This document shows positions 38,812 to 52,700 of a stretch of 64,000 nucleotides of DNA, piece by piece. Source of the DNA: Enoplosus armatus. Lineage: Eukaryota > Chordata > Actinopteri > Centrarchiformes > Enoplosidae. Within the stretch, counting starts at the first letter, position 1. The number at the start of each line of letters is the position of its first letter. The position numbers and the translations under genes are program-made. The notes under the pieces are model-generated. The model was not told the DNA's origin. It searched no databases and was given only the letters and a program-made list of their open reading frames with translations. The stretch covers positions 14,910,833 to 14,974,832 of the forward strand of contig NC_092189.1 of assembly GCF_043641665.1 (NCBI RefSeq), read 5' to 3'.

Positions 38812-39393
38812 CAAGTGGTGGCAGAAGCACTCAGCCTCCTTCACTCACTTTATATTTTACTTACTTACTTAAGAAAATGTTGAAAAATCATAATGTAAAA
38901 AAAATACGTTAGTACAAATAAAAGTCCTGAATTCAAAACTTTAGTCAAGTGAAACTAAACAGGTGTTATCTTATCATCAAAATACACTTAAGTATCAAAA
39001 GTAAAAGTACTCACAATGGAAAACGTCTCCTTTGATTCTGTAACATGTTTATGTGTACTGTGTTATGTTATTGTGTATATATTATTAGTATTACCTTAAG
39101 CTGCATTTTAATGTTGTAGCTGATCAATGTGAAGCTAATTCCACCTACCTTATATGCTTTTGGGTAGTTTAATATGTAACATTGCATTGTGCATTTTATA
39201 GGATTGTATGTTTTATATGTAAAATCTTAATCTGCAAAGTCACAACATCTGTCAAATGGTAAGTAAAGTTGTAGTAAAGTAAAGTAGTGCCCCCTGAAAA
39301 GTAGGGTAGAAATACAAGTTGCATTTAAAAGAAACATTCAAGTATTAAATGTAGTAGTAGTAATAAATGTACTTAGTTACTTTCCACCACCAG
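38812..39393 (-). mobile_element. Near full-length hAT-like element
   Basis: The left end CAAGTGGTGGCAGAAGCACT and right end AGTTACTTTCCACCACCAG form imperfect terminal inverted repeats (GTGGTGG/CCACCAC). The body holds AAAAGTCCTGAATTCAAAAC and ACTTAAGTATCAAAAGTAAA, which match the family of the 59618 element on the opposite strand. There is no transposase frame, so it is non-autonomous. Clear 8-bp target duplications are not visible. Confidence 0.75.
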
Positions 39394-40467
39394 TTATTAG
39401 CATCATTATGATTATTTTCTACTTTAAAATCTGACCTCTGTCTCCAGGAACCTGCTTCAGTAGTTGTTGTGTTTTCCACAGTACAGTGGTGTTGTATACA
39501 GAAAGATGACCGACAGCAGCAAACAGACAGTTATGAAATGACACTCTGGGCAGAGTGATCATTATACGGCTCTAGGGACTCCTCTGTATGTCTCCACATA
39601 TGTACATACACATATGTGCATGCATGTCTTTTGTGTACTTTTTAGTGTTGATATAAATGCCCATATGGATGCACGCTATAAGCGTGTGCGTCAGTTGTTG
39701 TGGGTGCTAAACTGGGCTCTCTCACTGGCTGGTGGGGTCACTCTGGGAGCCACGGGGGCCCCACACAATGCCCTGGCAGCAGCGTGGCTTTTACTAGGCC
39801 TCGCGCCGCTGGCTTTACGAGAGCCAGACAGACGGATCCCCTTCACGCCATAAAGCCATCAACAAGGGAACAAAGAGGGCAGGTGCTGAGGGCTGCATTG
39901 AGAGCTCACCTGCACCCAGCGGGGGAACAGTCTGTGTCCAGCCAAGCCAAGAGGCCCTCCACATTCACATCCCCACTCACCAGGCACTAAAGGGCTACTG
40001 TGGGTCCGCCGCCACAGAGAAACCATTTCTCTTCACAGACAGTGAAGTTGATAGTGTAGATGATGACATGTACTGTATACGCTGTGGCAAATCATTTTGT
40101 TGAATGAATGTTGGCTGCTGTAAGACCCAAAACAGGCTACAACAGGTTGCTGCTAAACTCTGTAATTATCAGCATTTGACAGACAGCGAGAGTTAGGGCT
40201 TTGGGAGCCAGCCAATTAGGACTGCTTTCCAGATTTTTTTTAAAGATGTAATTTTAGAGAAGGATGTGAGATATCAGGTGTTTGTCTGTGTGTGTGTGTA
40301 TCAGGGGTGTTTGTGGGGGTTTACATAATAAGAAAATTGAAATAGAATGGGAAAGGTCAAGGTAAGGAATTAGGGGGACATGTAGGGAATCAGGCAAACA
40401 GGGACCCCAAAGGAGAGGCAGATGGCGAAGCTTAGCAATAAACCACAGCCACAGGTAGGCATGGCGT

Positions 40468-40523
<56 letters not shown>

Positions 40524-40547
40524 CTGGCTGGCTGTCTGGCTGTCTGT
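40468..40547. repeat. (CAGG)14 tetranucleotide repeat with CTGG/CTGT tail
   Basis: Fourteen uninterrupted CAGG units (40468-40524) followed by mixed CTGG and CTGT units. On the minus strand this reads CCTG, the unit type that expands in human CNBP. Confidence 0.95.
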
Positions 40548-42141
40548 CAGCGGGGGCAGACTATGAGCTGCCGCCCCGGCTGAAGTGACAGATGTGTGGT
40601 GAATCTTTAACTCTGCTAGTTCCCCACTGTCACCGCATCTGTCCCTGCACTCCACGAGGCTGGCTCGGCCCCCTCCTGTGTGAAAGAGGCGGCTAAAAAA
40701 GTGAGAGCTATCACTGGACTTATTGATTAGTCCAGGCTGTCCTGGCTGGCTTCATTTAATGACCTCTGGGAGTTATTATTGAAAAGTCATTGTCTTTGTG
40801 ATTAGTTCACACTTTCCCCTACCATACAGGAATCCTCCTGTTGCAACCTCAAGGGTGAAATTTGTAGAACAAAACCGCAAAATAAATCTATTTGATAAAG
40901 ATATTTGATTTTTGTTTACAAATCTAATCCGCTTTTTAAAAAAAAAAAATGAGGTCATGCTGAGGGACATGTTCAACAACAATAACATAAACAAGAGGCC
41001 AGCGTATGCTCTCAACTGAAACAGCAACCCGGCTCATTGTCTCCATTTAAATCCTACTATAGAAAAACATATCACTGACCGTATAAATGATACATCCCAC
41101 TTTATTCTCATTTATACATTTGGTCTAATCTCCTCAGACGGCCCAAATGGCAGGGACAGTGTCCCTCTCTCTTTCCCCACTCAGCCATGGCACTGGCAAG
41201 AGATGGTTTATTTTAATTGAAAATTAGCAAAACAAAACAAGGGCAAGAGGATCCCTGAATGGGGCCCCTTTCTCCGGGAGCTCCTGTGCCGTTGAATAAT
41301 GCATATGGGAGAAAGTAAACAGCAGCCGCGGGCCTTGCTGGGGGAACAATGGGCCGCACACAGCCCAACCAGGGCGCCTGATTTTATTACTGGCCTGTCA
41401 ATCCCCCCAGCCTGGGAACTGTGGGACCTAGGCCAGGCAGCAGCTGCTGACCGCTCCTCACTGACCCAACACACCCAACAACCTGCAGGACAAAACTCTC
41501 ACACCGCTGCATACCTCCACTGACTGCACTGTCCACTCCTAATCTGTCCATTCACACACTCAACATGGGTGCAGATGGAAATGGAAGTTGACTGAATTGA
41601 ATACATTTCCTGTTTGACTGGCTAATCCATTCAGTCTTGTTTATCTGAACTAATCGGAAGTTTATTTCGCAGGATAAAATGTGAATGTGTAAATGTGTAA
41701 ACCTGAGATTAAAATTTAATCTCTGCTGTGAAATTTAATTTGCAACTCAGTGAGCAATTTATTTCATACTTATTTCCTGTATAGATATTATTTTCTTTAA
41801 TTTGTTTGGGTTTTAGATCAACTCCATCCTATCTCAGAGGCAGTGGTCTGGGGTCACCATGGCCACTTGTAAACTTTTTCCTTCCACTAGAACATTCTTT
41901 GTGTGTGTGTTCTGCCTCCGGGCATTGAGATTCTGGTCTTGCCTCTGGCTTCAGCCAAGTCCCGGTTGCCATGCCGACTGGCAACTGGTCTCCCAGGATG
42001 AGTAATGATGTGATGTGGCTGTGCTCTAAAGTCTCAACAAAGACCTTATTACCGCTGCAGCACCTCATAACACACCATTGTTGTCAAGTGCTCCTGATAT
42101 TAACCTGCCTGCACCGGGGCTACCTCCCTTCACAGAGGAGA

Positions 42142-42199
42142 TGTGTGTGTGACGGTGTGTGTGTGTGAGTGTGTGTGTGTGTGTGTGTGAGTGTGAGTG
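42142..42199. repeat. Interrupted (TG)n microsatellite
   Basis: TG units with GA and ACGG interruptions. Confidence 0.9.
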
Positions 42200-43505
42200 C
42201 AATCGTGTAAGCATTTTGAGGGCTACTGCTGATGAAAGTTGATCAAAAAGAGCCACCTTCAGAAGTTTACTCTGAATTTAGATGATCATTTTTATACACA
42301 GCGCCAGTTAATTTACTGTGTTATTTGAATTTAGTCCATTCTGAGGCTTCAACAATCACAATTGCAAACTTCCTTTTTGTTTACACCTTTGCTTACTTAT
42401 TTCATCATGAACACTATCCTCTGGCTTTTAAATAATCAGTGTCAATCTTCCATACTGTAAGTCTTCCAAAAGAAATCCAGGACCTCCTCACCTCAGCAAA
42501 CAGCATCCCCGGGCCCGTGAACCATCCACAGTGGCCAGGCCCCAGCCAAGTGTGAACTGCCATAAAGGAGAGGTGTGTATATGTGTGTGTGGGGCTGTGG
42601 GCTATATAGGCAGGGTGATGCCACAGGATGTTTGAGTGTTTGACTTGGTTTAACAACATCCTCTGACAGAGACACCACAGGCTGCAGATGAGGTGAGAGA
42701 TAAGAAACAACTGTGATCCAGGCCTTCACCCCGGCCATTGTCCTGCTTATCTCTAATGTAGCGCTATCTGCTAATAATGGGGAGGAGAGAGGAGGAGACA
42801 GAGGGAGGGGTTGTCATTGACAAATCATTTTTTGTTAATTAAGGTGTGGTCTGGGGACACTTTACGTTGTTAGAGCAGACCTTAACCTCCCCAATATGCA
42901 ATAGAGTTGTGTGCCAGCTGTAAACTTACTTTACTTATACTAAATCAGTTTATAAATAGATGTTATGACTTTATATGTGGTGAAATGATTTAGCAAATTT
43001 CCTAGGAATGGGAACATGTCTGCAACAGACATCTGCACACTCTTACATGTGCACACAAACTGTATGCCTATTCATTAGTCAAAATCACTAGTCATATCAC
43101 AGTCACATTCAAGCAATAAGTATGTTTGATGTGTGCAGATGTCTTAATGGGCTGCATTTAGAATGGAGCCCTCTTTGTTTTAGCCTGATGAGGCGTACAC
43201 TCAGGTGCGTCACACAGGATGTCTTGTCCTCTCCAGTTTCCCTCGCCCCAGCCGAGAAGGGGTGCGCCAAGGAGGTTATCAGCACAAAATCACCACTCCA
43301 CCAGGAGGAGGGGGGTGGGGGGCTTCTGGCCCTGTGTACATCACTGTCGCCGTGGGAAACCGCATCCATCAAATAAAGTCAAGCATTTACCTGTTTGGCT
43401 CAGGTGACAGTGGAGGAGGGGCAGGGGGATTGTGAGAGGGGGAGATGTAGGTGGCCCAGGGGTGAGAGAGTAACCCTGACCCTGTGGAGGTAGTGGTAAG
43501 GAGGT

Positions 43506-43539
43506 GGGGGGGGGGGGGGGGGGGGTGTGGGGGGGGGGG
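43506..43539 (+). repeat. Poly-G tract, 20 G then 11 G
   Basis: Twenty G (43506-43525), TGT, then eleven G (43529-43539). Sequence accuracy is often poor in such runs, so the exact lengths may be an assembly matter. Confidence 0.9.
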
Positions 43540-44284
43540 TGGCCACGATGGTTCCAGACCGGCAGCGCTCTGTGGCCTCTGTCCTGGAGCCAGACAGGGG
43601 ATTGTGGGAATTTAGCCTCCTTCTAACAGGGCCAGCTGTCCCTTGGGAGACAGTCCCCTTTCCGGGAGTATCAGCAGTGCCTCTCCCGCCCTCCTCCTCA
43701 TCTTTCCAGCGATACCACAGCAGGACTGGGAGAACAAGTTCAAACACACCGCTAAGACTTCCTCTCTCTGGTGTGACATATTCTGCACATCTTACTTGCT
43801 GCATTTCTATTTTTTTGTGTTCAACAAAAGGGGAAGTTATTAGGAAATCTTAATTATTCTGCCGTTTTTCATCAATCTGCAGCTATATAAGATTTCAGTG
43901 ACCACATGTCTGTAAAATGCCTGTATGTATATTTATTTGTGTGCATTGGGTGCCCATGAGTCCATGAGCATGTACATACCATATGTCATCTGTAAAATGA
44001 GTAGGGTGTGGCATTTGCTCCACTATGATCACTGGCTATGTCATATTTCATAGAAAAACTCTTATTTCAAAATTCTTAAGGAAGTAATTAAAAATAAATC
44101 ACCACCCCCACATTTATTAGAAACTCGGTTATAGATACTGCAGAAGAATTAATGACACTCCAAAGTCATTAAAAGTAGACTACGTCTCCGTTTTAATTAC
44201 AATCGTTCTTTAATGTGATCACTTTGAAAATTCATCATATTTCTCATACTCTAATGAAGCTAACTTCTATCGCAAATACAGCGC

Positions 44285-44320
44285 GATTCTTGTGACATAT
44301 TAGATTCTTGTGACATATTA
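44285..44320. repeat. Perfect 18-bp tandem duplication
   Basis: GATTCTTGTGACATATTA occurs twice head-to-tail (44285-44302 and 44303-44320) with no mismatch, inside AT-rich non-coding DNA. Confidence 0.95.
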
Positions 44321-44470
44321 TTTATATTCAGTTTCCCCCTGAATAAATCACTCCTGTGACAATTCAAAACAGAGCTGAAGACACCTCGGATGATAAGAGG
44401 GATATTTGGTTACACCTGGTGATATGTAGATAAGATTAAATTTGAGACAGAGGGATGAGGGGATGGAGAA

Positions 44471-44497
44471 GGAGGAGGAGGAGGAGGAGGAGGAGGA
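44471..44497. repeat. (GGA)n repeat
   Basis: Nine GGA units. They encode a spurious glutamate run in one frame and serines on the other strand. Confidence 0.95.
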
Positions 44498-47400
44498 AGG
44501 GGTGGAGAGGATAAAAGTTTCCTCACTGGTGCATGAAGAACAACATCTAAGGTGGTTGGGGCAGGGGCCAAGGGGATGTCTGAAGACCTGGTCTGAACGC
44601 AGACTCGGTGCTGTGTGCAGAGGTGAGGCTCGGAGCTGGGGGTTAAGGCTTGTGGTGGAGATAATCCGTGGATTTAGACAGAGACGGGCTCCAGGACGGG
44701 GACAGGGGCTGCTGAGAGTGGGGCAGAGTGGATGGCCAAGGGGTCGAAGGGTCGTGTTTACCTGCAGCAGGTATTTCCTCCGGGAACTGATAAGACTCAG
44801 GGAGGGGAAGTGCTCTGTTCCAGGTGAGTGCAGAGGGGCCCGCAAAATGACACCATACACAATCCTCACCTACCCTCCCCTTCAGGCTCCACCCCTACAC
44901 ACACACACACACAAACAGGCCACCTTTATGCCTGATGCTCTGACCTATTTTTTTTACATGGTTGCTGCAGCTCTTCATTTGAAATGTTCTGCCAGATGTA
45001 TTTAGGTTTTTTGTTTTCATTTACCTCTGACTTTTTTGGATTTGCCCTTGCCTTGTCAGAAACTGTGTGGAAACTGACTGTTGCCTTACCTCGCTGTTTT
45101 GTCTTACTTAATCTTGTATTTTTTCAGCAAATTAGCAAAATATTATTCCTGCTTAACGTATAGCCAGTATTGTCCCGGCACCATGATATGACATTTTTTT
45201 GCAGATTGTTGACTGAATAAAAGGAGCTGAAGTAACTGGGCAGGACTTCTTTCAGGACTGTCACTGGAGCAGGCAGCTGCTGTAGGTGTCACCTTGTTTG
45301 TTTTTCCTTCTCTCCTCCTCTTCCTCTTCCTCACCTGGCTCAGCTCTGAGGCCCTACCCCCGGGTGCTGAGAGGAGTCAGTGAGCTAGAACATGTTAACA
45401 AGCACAGCCTCGACCACTGTATTGAAAGACACACACACGCTCGCTGCACAGGGGTAACAAGGCGGGGTGGGGAGAGCTCAGGGCTGCTATTGACCTATTG
45501 TAGTGTATTTTTTTTTAATAAAAATTTGAGAGTTTATGCAAAGTTTAACTGCTTCATTTTGAGACTGGGGCATAACAATCAACACGTTTCTCCAGTATGA
45601 CTGTGCATTATAGGACTTGAAAGTATGCCTGCCCTAAGTTATCCTGATTGTATGTTTCTTTCACCTCTATTCAACAGTTTTGTTATATTTCAGTTATCAC
45701 TATTTACCAAAAAGCATTTAAAGTACATGGCAGCTACACAGGACAACAGCTTAAACAACTGTAGAGCAAAGTAGGCGCATTATGCTGAAAATGATGGTTT
45801 GTTAAATGTTATTTGGAAATATCAAGTAATCCAAAGACGGTTATATCTTGACACCTGTGCTTGTGTGTGAGAGAGAATGTGTACTCATTGTGTTATACAA
45901 GATCTTTGGTGTGTATCTTCAAGAGTTAGCGTAGCTGTCATCAGCAGAGGAGGTGAGAGTAGTGTGTGAGGTAGGTGTGTAGTGGTACACTCCTCCTCTG
46001 TCCTCCTCTTCTCCACCTCCTCATGCCCTCTCCTCTCCTCCTTCATCTCTGCAGAAAGCCTCATTAGTGCCGAGGAGCTGCTGAGGTAGCACACGGCTGC
46101 CATTGTGGCCAATCCAAACATCAGGTCCTCTCCATCCGAGCCCCCCACTTCAGAGCCCCCAACCAAATCCCATTTTCAGGCTCCGCAGCTGCCCTGCTCT
46201 GCCAGAGCACTTAGCCGTGTCATTCTATCCGGCTCTCCAGGCCTCAGAGGAAACAGGCCTGTTTTGTGCTTGGCAGTCTCTGATATGACTCCAGAAATGG
46301 AAATGAAGCCATGGATCTTCATTAGGAGAGGCAGGTGTCCACAGAGACTCAGCCCAGGTGAAGGAGCTGGGAGGGGGTGGCTCGGTGAGCGAGGGAGACG
46401 CTGGGTGAAGGGGAATTGGATTGGTGGGGGTTTCGATCCTTAAAACCCAATGATGGGCCTCCGTTACCCCTCCATACACTTACACACACACACATGCACG
46501 TACACACTTCTTCGCCATCACCCTCCCCATCCCACCCCGCTCCTCCACCCCAGCACTTAATTGCCCATGTAATGAGCTGCAGTGAATGGGATTACTTGTG
46601 TGGAGGCACTTGAGGACCCTGTGCATTGGGGGCACCTCCTGCAGGCCCTCATCTCCAGGGAATACATTTAGGATGATGTTTTCTATGAAGCGCAGGGGCA
46701 AAAACCTCAGCTCTCCTCGCTGCATCTGGCCTAGTTGCATTAGGCCCCTTCACAGCTTCCCCCTCCTCCCCCCACCCTCTCACCCCCTCGGGGCCTTTTG
46801 TTTCCTTAATTATTCATTACAGAGAGGTGGCCTTCGCTTTGAAACCTGTGGAGGTGGATGAGGCTTGGCGCTGACCCACGAAGCACCAGAGCATCCTGGA
46901 GCCTGAGACGTGTCTTTGTGACAGGACACCTGTTATTTCTCCATCCTCGATCCACTTCGCCGCCTCGCCTCTAACCACGCATTAACAAATCAGAGGGGAA
47001 AATAATACTCGCACATCTTTGTGTACGTTAATGTATTACATACGACATTAAGATGATGTCCATCTGTCCTTTCAATTCATTTGATATCTGGCAATTATTG
47101 CTCTGAAGGCACAACAAGGTTAGTTTTCATGTTTACTTTTTGAATTATGTGTAAAGTGCAAACTAAAGTAACTGAGTGCAGCTGTTTGATCAATATCATG
47201 TAAATCAGCGACATGTTCAGAAGGCTTCTGCTTTGGAGGCTATGCAAATGTTATTTTGTGAGTTCCATAAAGTAAAACAGACAGTACTTTGCTGCTAATG
47301 TGTGTGTAAAGTGTGAAGGAGCACTCTCCATGGTGCCCAGGGCCGCTTCTCTTCTCACGCTGTTTTTGGTAAAATATTAGCCCCCGCAGCCCTGTGCAGG

Positions 47401-49574
47401 GCGGCTGACAAATAGAGGGCTGTTGTCCCCCTTCTCTCACAGGGCTGAGGGTTAATGATCCCAGTTTCGGGGGGTTAAAGCCTGCCAGTAGGCCTTTCTC
47501 TTGCACCCCAACAGATGTTGCTAGGACTTTAATGTGGTTATCAAATCGGATTGCCCTCTGAGCCCCAGGAGCTCATTGTGTATCGGTGCATTCCTGGGCC
47601 TCGCCGTGGTGACAAGGCATCCCGGGGGCCAAGCTGGGCTCCCGCTGAGTCTTCCAGCAGCCCCTCAGAGCTGACAGCTCGGGCTGCCCCTCTCCCCACA
47701 CCACCTCCACGTCCGCCAGGCCCTCTCTGTTTCTGCCCCTGATCCTGTCCCCTCAGTGTCATAAAGTCATCCTCCGTCTCCCCTTATCCCACAGTGGCCC
47801 TCTCAGTCACGCTGCTCTCACAAATAGGCCCACTCACTCTCACTAGCCCACTCACATTTTTGGTCACACACATTAAGCCCACATCCACACACACATATGC
47901 CAACGCTGATTGCAAACACACACAAATATATTCTTACAGCAATGATTAAATGTATTTTAATATGTTTGCAGAGCTTCAGGTGAAAAGCTAAATTATCCTG
48001 AAGCAGGTCCATGCATGTGGATGGATGTACAGTATTACATGCAGTCATTTTTCCTGATCCCTTAAACCTTCCTGGCCTGCGGGTGGTTCTGTCTTCCTCA
48101 TTCTGTTCAGCCAAACTTTGTTCAAACCCACATCATGTTATCTTAAATTCAAGGTGGAGTTTTCAAAGAAATATAGAAATATGTCAGGCTGGATTTCTGG
48201 GAAATGTGTAAACAGTGATGCACAAAGCATCTAAAATATTTCTATTTGATTAGGTTTGAATATTTCACTATCTGTAAACGAGATATAGCTTCAATGAAGA
48301 GAACAATCTGATGCAGAATATACTGTCAAATGGTGTGGAATAAGATTGTGTTTCCAACCTTAAAGCTTCTAAAGAGGAAAAAATGGGGAAACTATATGTT
48401 AAGGGGTTAAAGGAGACGAAGGAGCAAGGGCTTTGAAGCTTTTGTGGCTATAAGTAGGCTATATGTCCTTCTCTGGTAACTTGTTTCTTAAAGAGGTGCC
48501 AAATTACACTTGTGTGAATACAATATTTAGGGTAGGTGGGAATTTACACTTTAGACATGTGCTACAATAGACACCTAATGATTTCTGTTTCTATCATTTA
48601 AAATAATGATACAAACATTTATACAGTGTTCTTTATCAACAAAGAGCACACACTGTGGTAAACATTTGTGTGACAGCTCATTTGAAATTGTAAACAGGTC
48701 GAGTGTTCATAGGTGTCACAAATACCTCCCAGATGAATAGGTCATGGTCTTGGAGGCGATACTGGAGCCCTGGGGTCAACCAGGGCTTTCTCTGCTCTTC
48801 CCTGCATATACAGTATCAATGCCAGCAGCTGTGGGATTGTTTGTACACAGATGCAGGGGTGCTTGATGATAATTGCCTCGCAGCTGCACTCCGGGGCTGG
48901 AACTGGGTGTTTTTTTTTTCCCCTTAGTGGCTCATATTGTGTGTGAAGCGTTAAGAGCAGGAATGTGGGAAACAGTCGTAATTAAAGTATTCTGTAACTC
49001 AATTAAGGACTCTTCCCCCACAGTTCCCCCCTGAGCCCTGACTGCTATCCTACACCTATCCCCCTGCTAGAGGAGATCAGCGCCTGTCTATATGAGAGCC
49101 TGTGGCCTCAGTCGCGGACAACGTCAGGACTGGTTGCATTGAGAAAAGGGGGATTTGTTATGTGAAAATGTGAAGGTAAGAGGGTATATGAGGTGGAGAG
49201 AAGACAGTGAAGTGGAATAAATGGGGAATTGCTGTTCCACGGAGGGCTGTTAACGTGGTTACCACTCAGAGGTGGGACACTCATTACAGCCATGAGTCAT
49301 TTTTCATAGGCTGTTATCAACTCACTGTGCACAGAAGATGGATGGATGACAATTACACTGATGAAAACCTCACATACCCTTATTGGCAGGAATAGAGCAC
49401 TCCACAAAATCATTGCACCATTCTTTTTGGGTTACTTTTTCAAAAAAAAAAGCTGTGAAAAGGTGTGTAAAGAAAAACACATTTCAAAAACACCTTTTGC
49501 TTTGAGAGCATTTACTAAATACTTGGAAAAGTGGTATTATAAGAAAAACATTTTAAGGCAACAGCACTGTATGT

Positions 49575-49740
49575 ATTTTGTTCCAATTTCCCCAGAACTG
49601 CTGCAGGCTGGTTGCTGGGCAATGTATCGGAGTACTTTGAACAATGACAGGCCACAATCAAGGTGCTCAATTAACTGTATAACGATTAAGACATCAATTA
49701 CCAAATTGATTGATGACACCAAATGATCCGATTCATTTTC
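49575..49740. promoter_or_regulatory. Candidate Sox/PBX-HOX enhancer
   Basis: AACAATG (49640-49646) is a Sox core and CCACAATC follows 6 bp later. TCAATTAAC (49667-49675), TCAATTACC and TGATTGATGACA (49707-49718) come next. The last is a PBX-HOX bipartite site TGATTGAT running into a MEIS-like TGACA, a combination known from hindbrain enhancers. Motif packing and lack of repeats suggest a conserved element. Conservation was not tested. Confidence 0.4.
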
Positions 49741-52700
49741 TCCATCCAGCGTAAAAATTGGGAGCAGCAATATGAGAAAATTTGTTGATTAATGGTTCCA
49801 ATGTGCAGGAAGCCCTTCGCCATAATAATATGTGCAATTTAATATGATAGAAAAACCCCGTAAACACTTTTAAACAGATTTTTAGGACAGAAATACAAAA
49901 TATATAAGATTGAAATATAAGAATTAGGTATTAAAGAGACAATACAAACAGACTTATAGTTAGTAGTTATAAAGTAACAAAAAAAGCCCAAATGTTGTTT
50001 ACAATTAGCCATAAATATAGTTTTTATTTACTTTTCTTCAGCTTTTTTTCTCAATGAATGTTATGATTGTACAAAAGAGGTTAATGTATCACATGAATGT
50101 ATTTCTTTTCTCTATTGCCATTGATGCTGATGATGTTCCTCTGCCCCTTCAACAATAGCCAAAACAATGTTTGAAGAGCGCCTTGAGACCAGCTTGGACT
50201 AAGGCTTTAGTTTTTATTCTGTTCATGTTGTCAGTGTGTAGAGGGATAATTGAAGCGATCCTTGACTATGGGATCTATTTATACAGAGCATAATTCCCTC
50301 TGTATTCAGGCATTATCATGGTGTCAGAACAGGCACAATGGCACAATAAGGTCAATATAATGAAACTCCAAAACAATATGGTGTCATTCGTATAATAAAA
50401 AGTGAGCCACTCCCAGTTTGTTTGGTCTTGTAACAGTGGTTGCGTTATATTGAACTCAATGCACAATTGTCATAATCATAATGTGATAAATATGTTGTTA
50501 AATATATTTTTAACATTTGTTTTGTTTTGTAACATCTCAGCAATAATTATACCATTAAATACATGAAGGTCTAATGTTTTAAACTCTTAAAAATCAAACT
50601 CTTATCAAAGTCTTTTGACTTTCGGTTTAAATGTAGGAAAATAATTATTTGGGGATTTGCTGTATTTCTTAAAGGTTTTGTTTATTATTTTTGTTTGTTT
50701 TTTCAGAATTAAAATGAATGCTTTGTTTATGGATCTGTTGAAGCTAATATTTTGTAGCACTTCTGTTCCCACAAATATGAATCTTTTTGAAATCATTATT
50801 ATTACATATTGTGATTATTATGAATGTATTGCTAGTACTGGCAGTTGTAGCGGTAGTAGTGGTTGTTACAATACAATTATAATTAGCATTTTATTACTAG
50901 AACTAAACATTCCATAGAACCTAATTTTATTTGTGCCGCTTTGACTTCATTTCTTTATTTTCAGTTTTCTGCTATACTCAACAGCATCTGGAGCCAAAAT
51001 TACATCAGTTATCCGCTTTTTCCCATTAGCAATTTGACAAATACCCCCTTTATAACAGCCCCATATCATTCTGCTTGACTTTCCCCTGGGCCTGAATTCA
51101 GTTATTGATTGCCCGTTCAGTTTCACTTGGAAAAGGTTGATAAAAGGAGGTTTTCACTTTCTCAATTTGATGTGACAGCTCCCTAACAAGAATAATGGAA
51201 TGCGCCCATTCACAGGCAAATCAAGCTAATCCAGCGTGCCCCTCCACTCTCAATGGAGAAGTCACAGTCCTTCCCGGCCCATTCCATCACAAGCCTCTCT
51301 CTTCAGAAACCTTCAAAGTTAGCCCAACTCCTCCAAAAGACAACATCGCTCTTTGTGTGCCCCTCTCACTCACCATCAAATGGATAAATAGGTCGATAAA
51401 TGTATACAAAGTCAGAGGGGAAACAAAACTGAAGCATATAATCGGTTTGTTTTATGTGTAATCTGATTTCACTGATTCCCACTCCTCATTCTATTTGTTG
51501 TCAGCAGCTGATGGATAGATATTATCAGACTAATATATAAAAGAGGCACTAGCATTATTTTATTTGGATATAATTTCAAGTGTTATTCATCCTCAAAATT
51601 ACAAAATATTAGTTCAGCATGTGTGATATTAGTAATAGATTCCCTCTCCTCTCCTGTTCTCCACTGGAATGAGCTGTGGCTTTCCATCTAATCCTTTTTC
51701 TGGGCAGAAACCAGGTGACAAAGCAAAGGTGCATGTGTCTGTGTGAGTCACAGTAAGTGAGTAAGCATGCGGGTTTGACTGTATGCATGTCTTGTGTAAA
51801 TATGTGCATGCATGCATATATGTGAATAACAGGTGAAAAAGATATATTCTAAAGTAAATACAGAGGTATCATTGCAACCTGAACTATGTTGTAAGTTTAT
51901 AGGTACTTTGTAGTCTCTTGCAGGGGCTCCGTGAATCTTACAGTACACCATCAGCTGGAACAACGAAAGAGGCTGGAAAGGTGCAGAACAGTATGATCTA
52001 AAGTATCATCTGTATGGCGTCCACAGCACACTCATTAATAGATAGATAGTCCTTTGATAAAGCATCCAAGAAAAGGTGAAAATAACATGAATAAAGTTGG
52101 TGTAACTTTTTGTTGCGATGCTTATATTTACATGTTTGAAGAATGCTTCAACTTGTCTTTTGTTTTGGGTCAAGAGACTGCGGAGGTCTCATTCACATTT
52201 GACTTAACAAGACTGAACAATGAGTTTGGAAGACTTTGGTTAGACCATTAAAGTGCCACAGGTTCACTCCCATTCTGCTTTTAGATGAGAGAAAAGGGAG
52301 ATTAACATGATTTTGCTTTATCCGCCACATACAAGCCTCAAAACCATAAAACACAACCCAAAGGCATCCCCGTCCTGCTCTGAATGTGCACTTGTTACTG
52401 CTCTCAATTCGGCTTTCAGCCCCCTCTAAAGAGACAAGGCCCAATCACAATATTGTCAAGGCTCTGTTGGTTTTCTGGTTCAAATCCTTGTTCACGCTGT
52501 TTGCTGAGTACTCATCTGCTGTGACAGCCTTCAGACAAACAGTGAGTCCTGAAAGAGGTCTCCCACAACCAGATCCTTCCTGCTGGGCAGCGGCTGAAAC
52601 GCTCCTTTCTCTCTCCATCAAGTGGAACCCAGGCTATTGAGTTGGCCCCTGGGATCCCTCCATTGAGGTGGGCTATGGGCCAGTGCTTCGCCCCTCCTTG

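Larger units (their letters stand above)
39394..49574. other. Gene-free interval, centre of the desert
   Basis: Ten kilobases with no supported gene. It holds several simple repeats, listed separately, and blocks that read like conserved non-coding DNA: 39690-39960, 41150-41450 (with AACAATGG at 41345-41352), 44140-44260, 46560-46740 and 47330-47500. ATGCAAAT occurs at 47242-47249. A 187-codon open frame at 44442-45005 is driven by GGA repeats and lacks any family signature. Confidence 0.5.

Noticed and set aside
40468..40547. CRISPR-like or satellite array
   Set aside because: Units are 4 bp with no spacers. It is a plain microsatellite in a vertebrate genome.
44442..45005. 187-codon frame starting with a glutamate run
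   Set aside because: The run comes from a GGA microsatellite; the rest has no family resemblance and lacks splice or promoter context.
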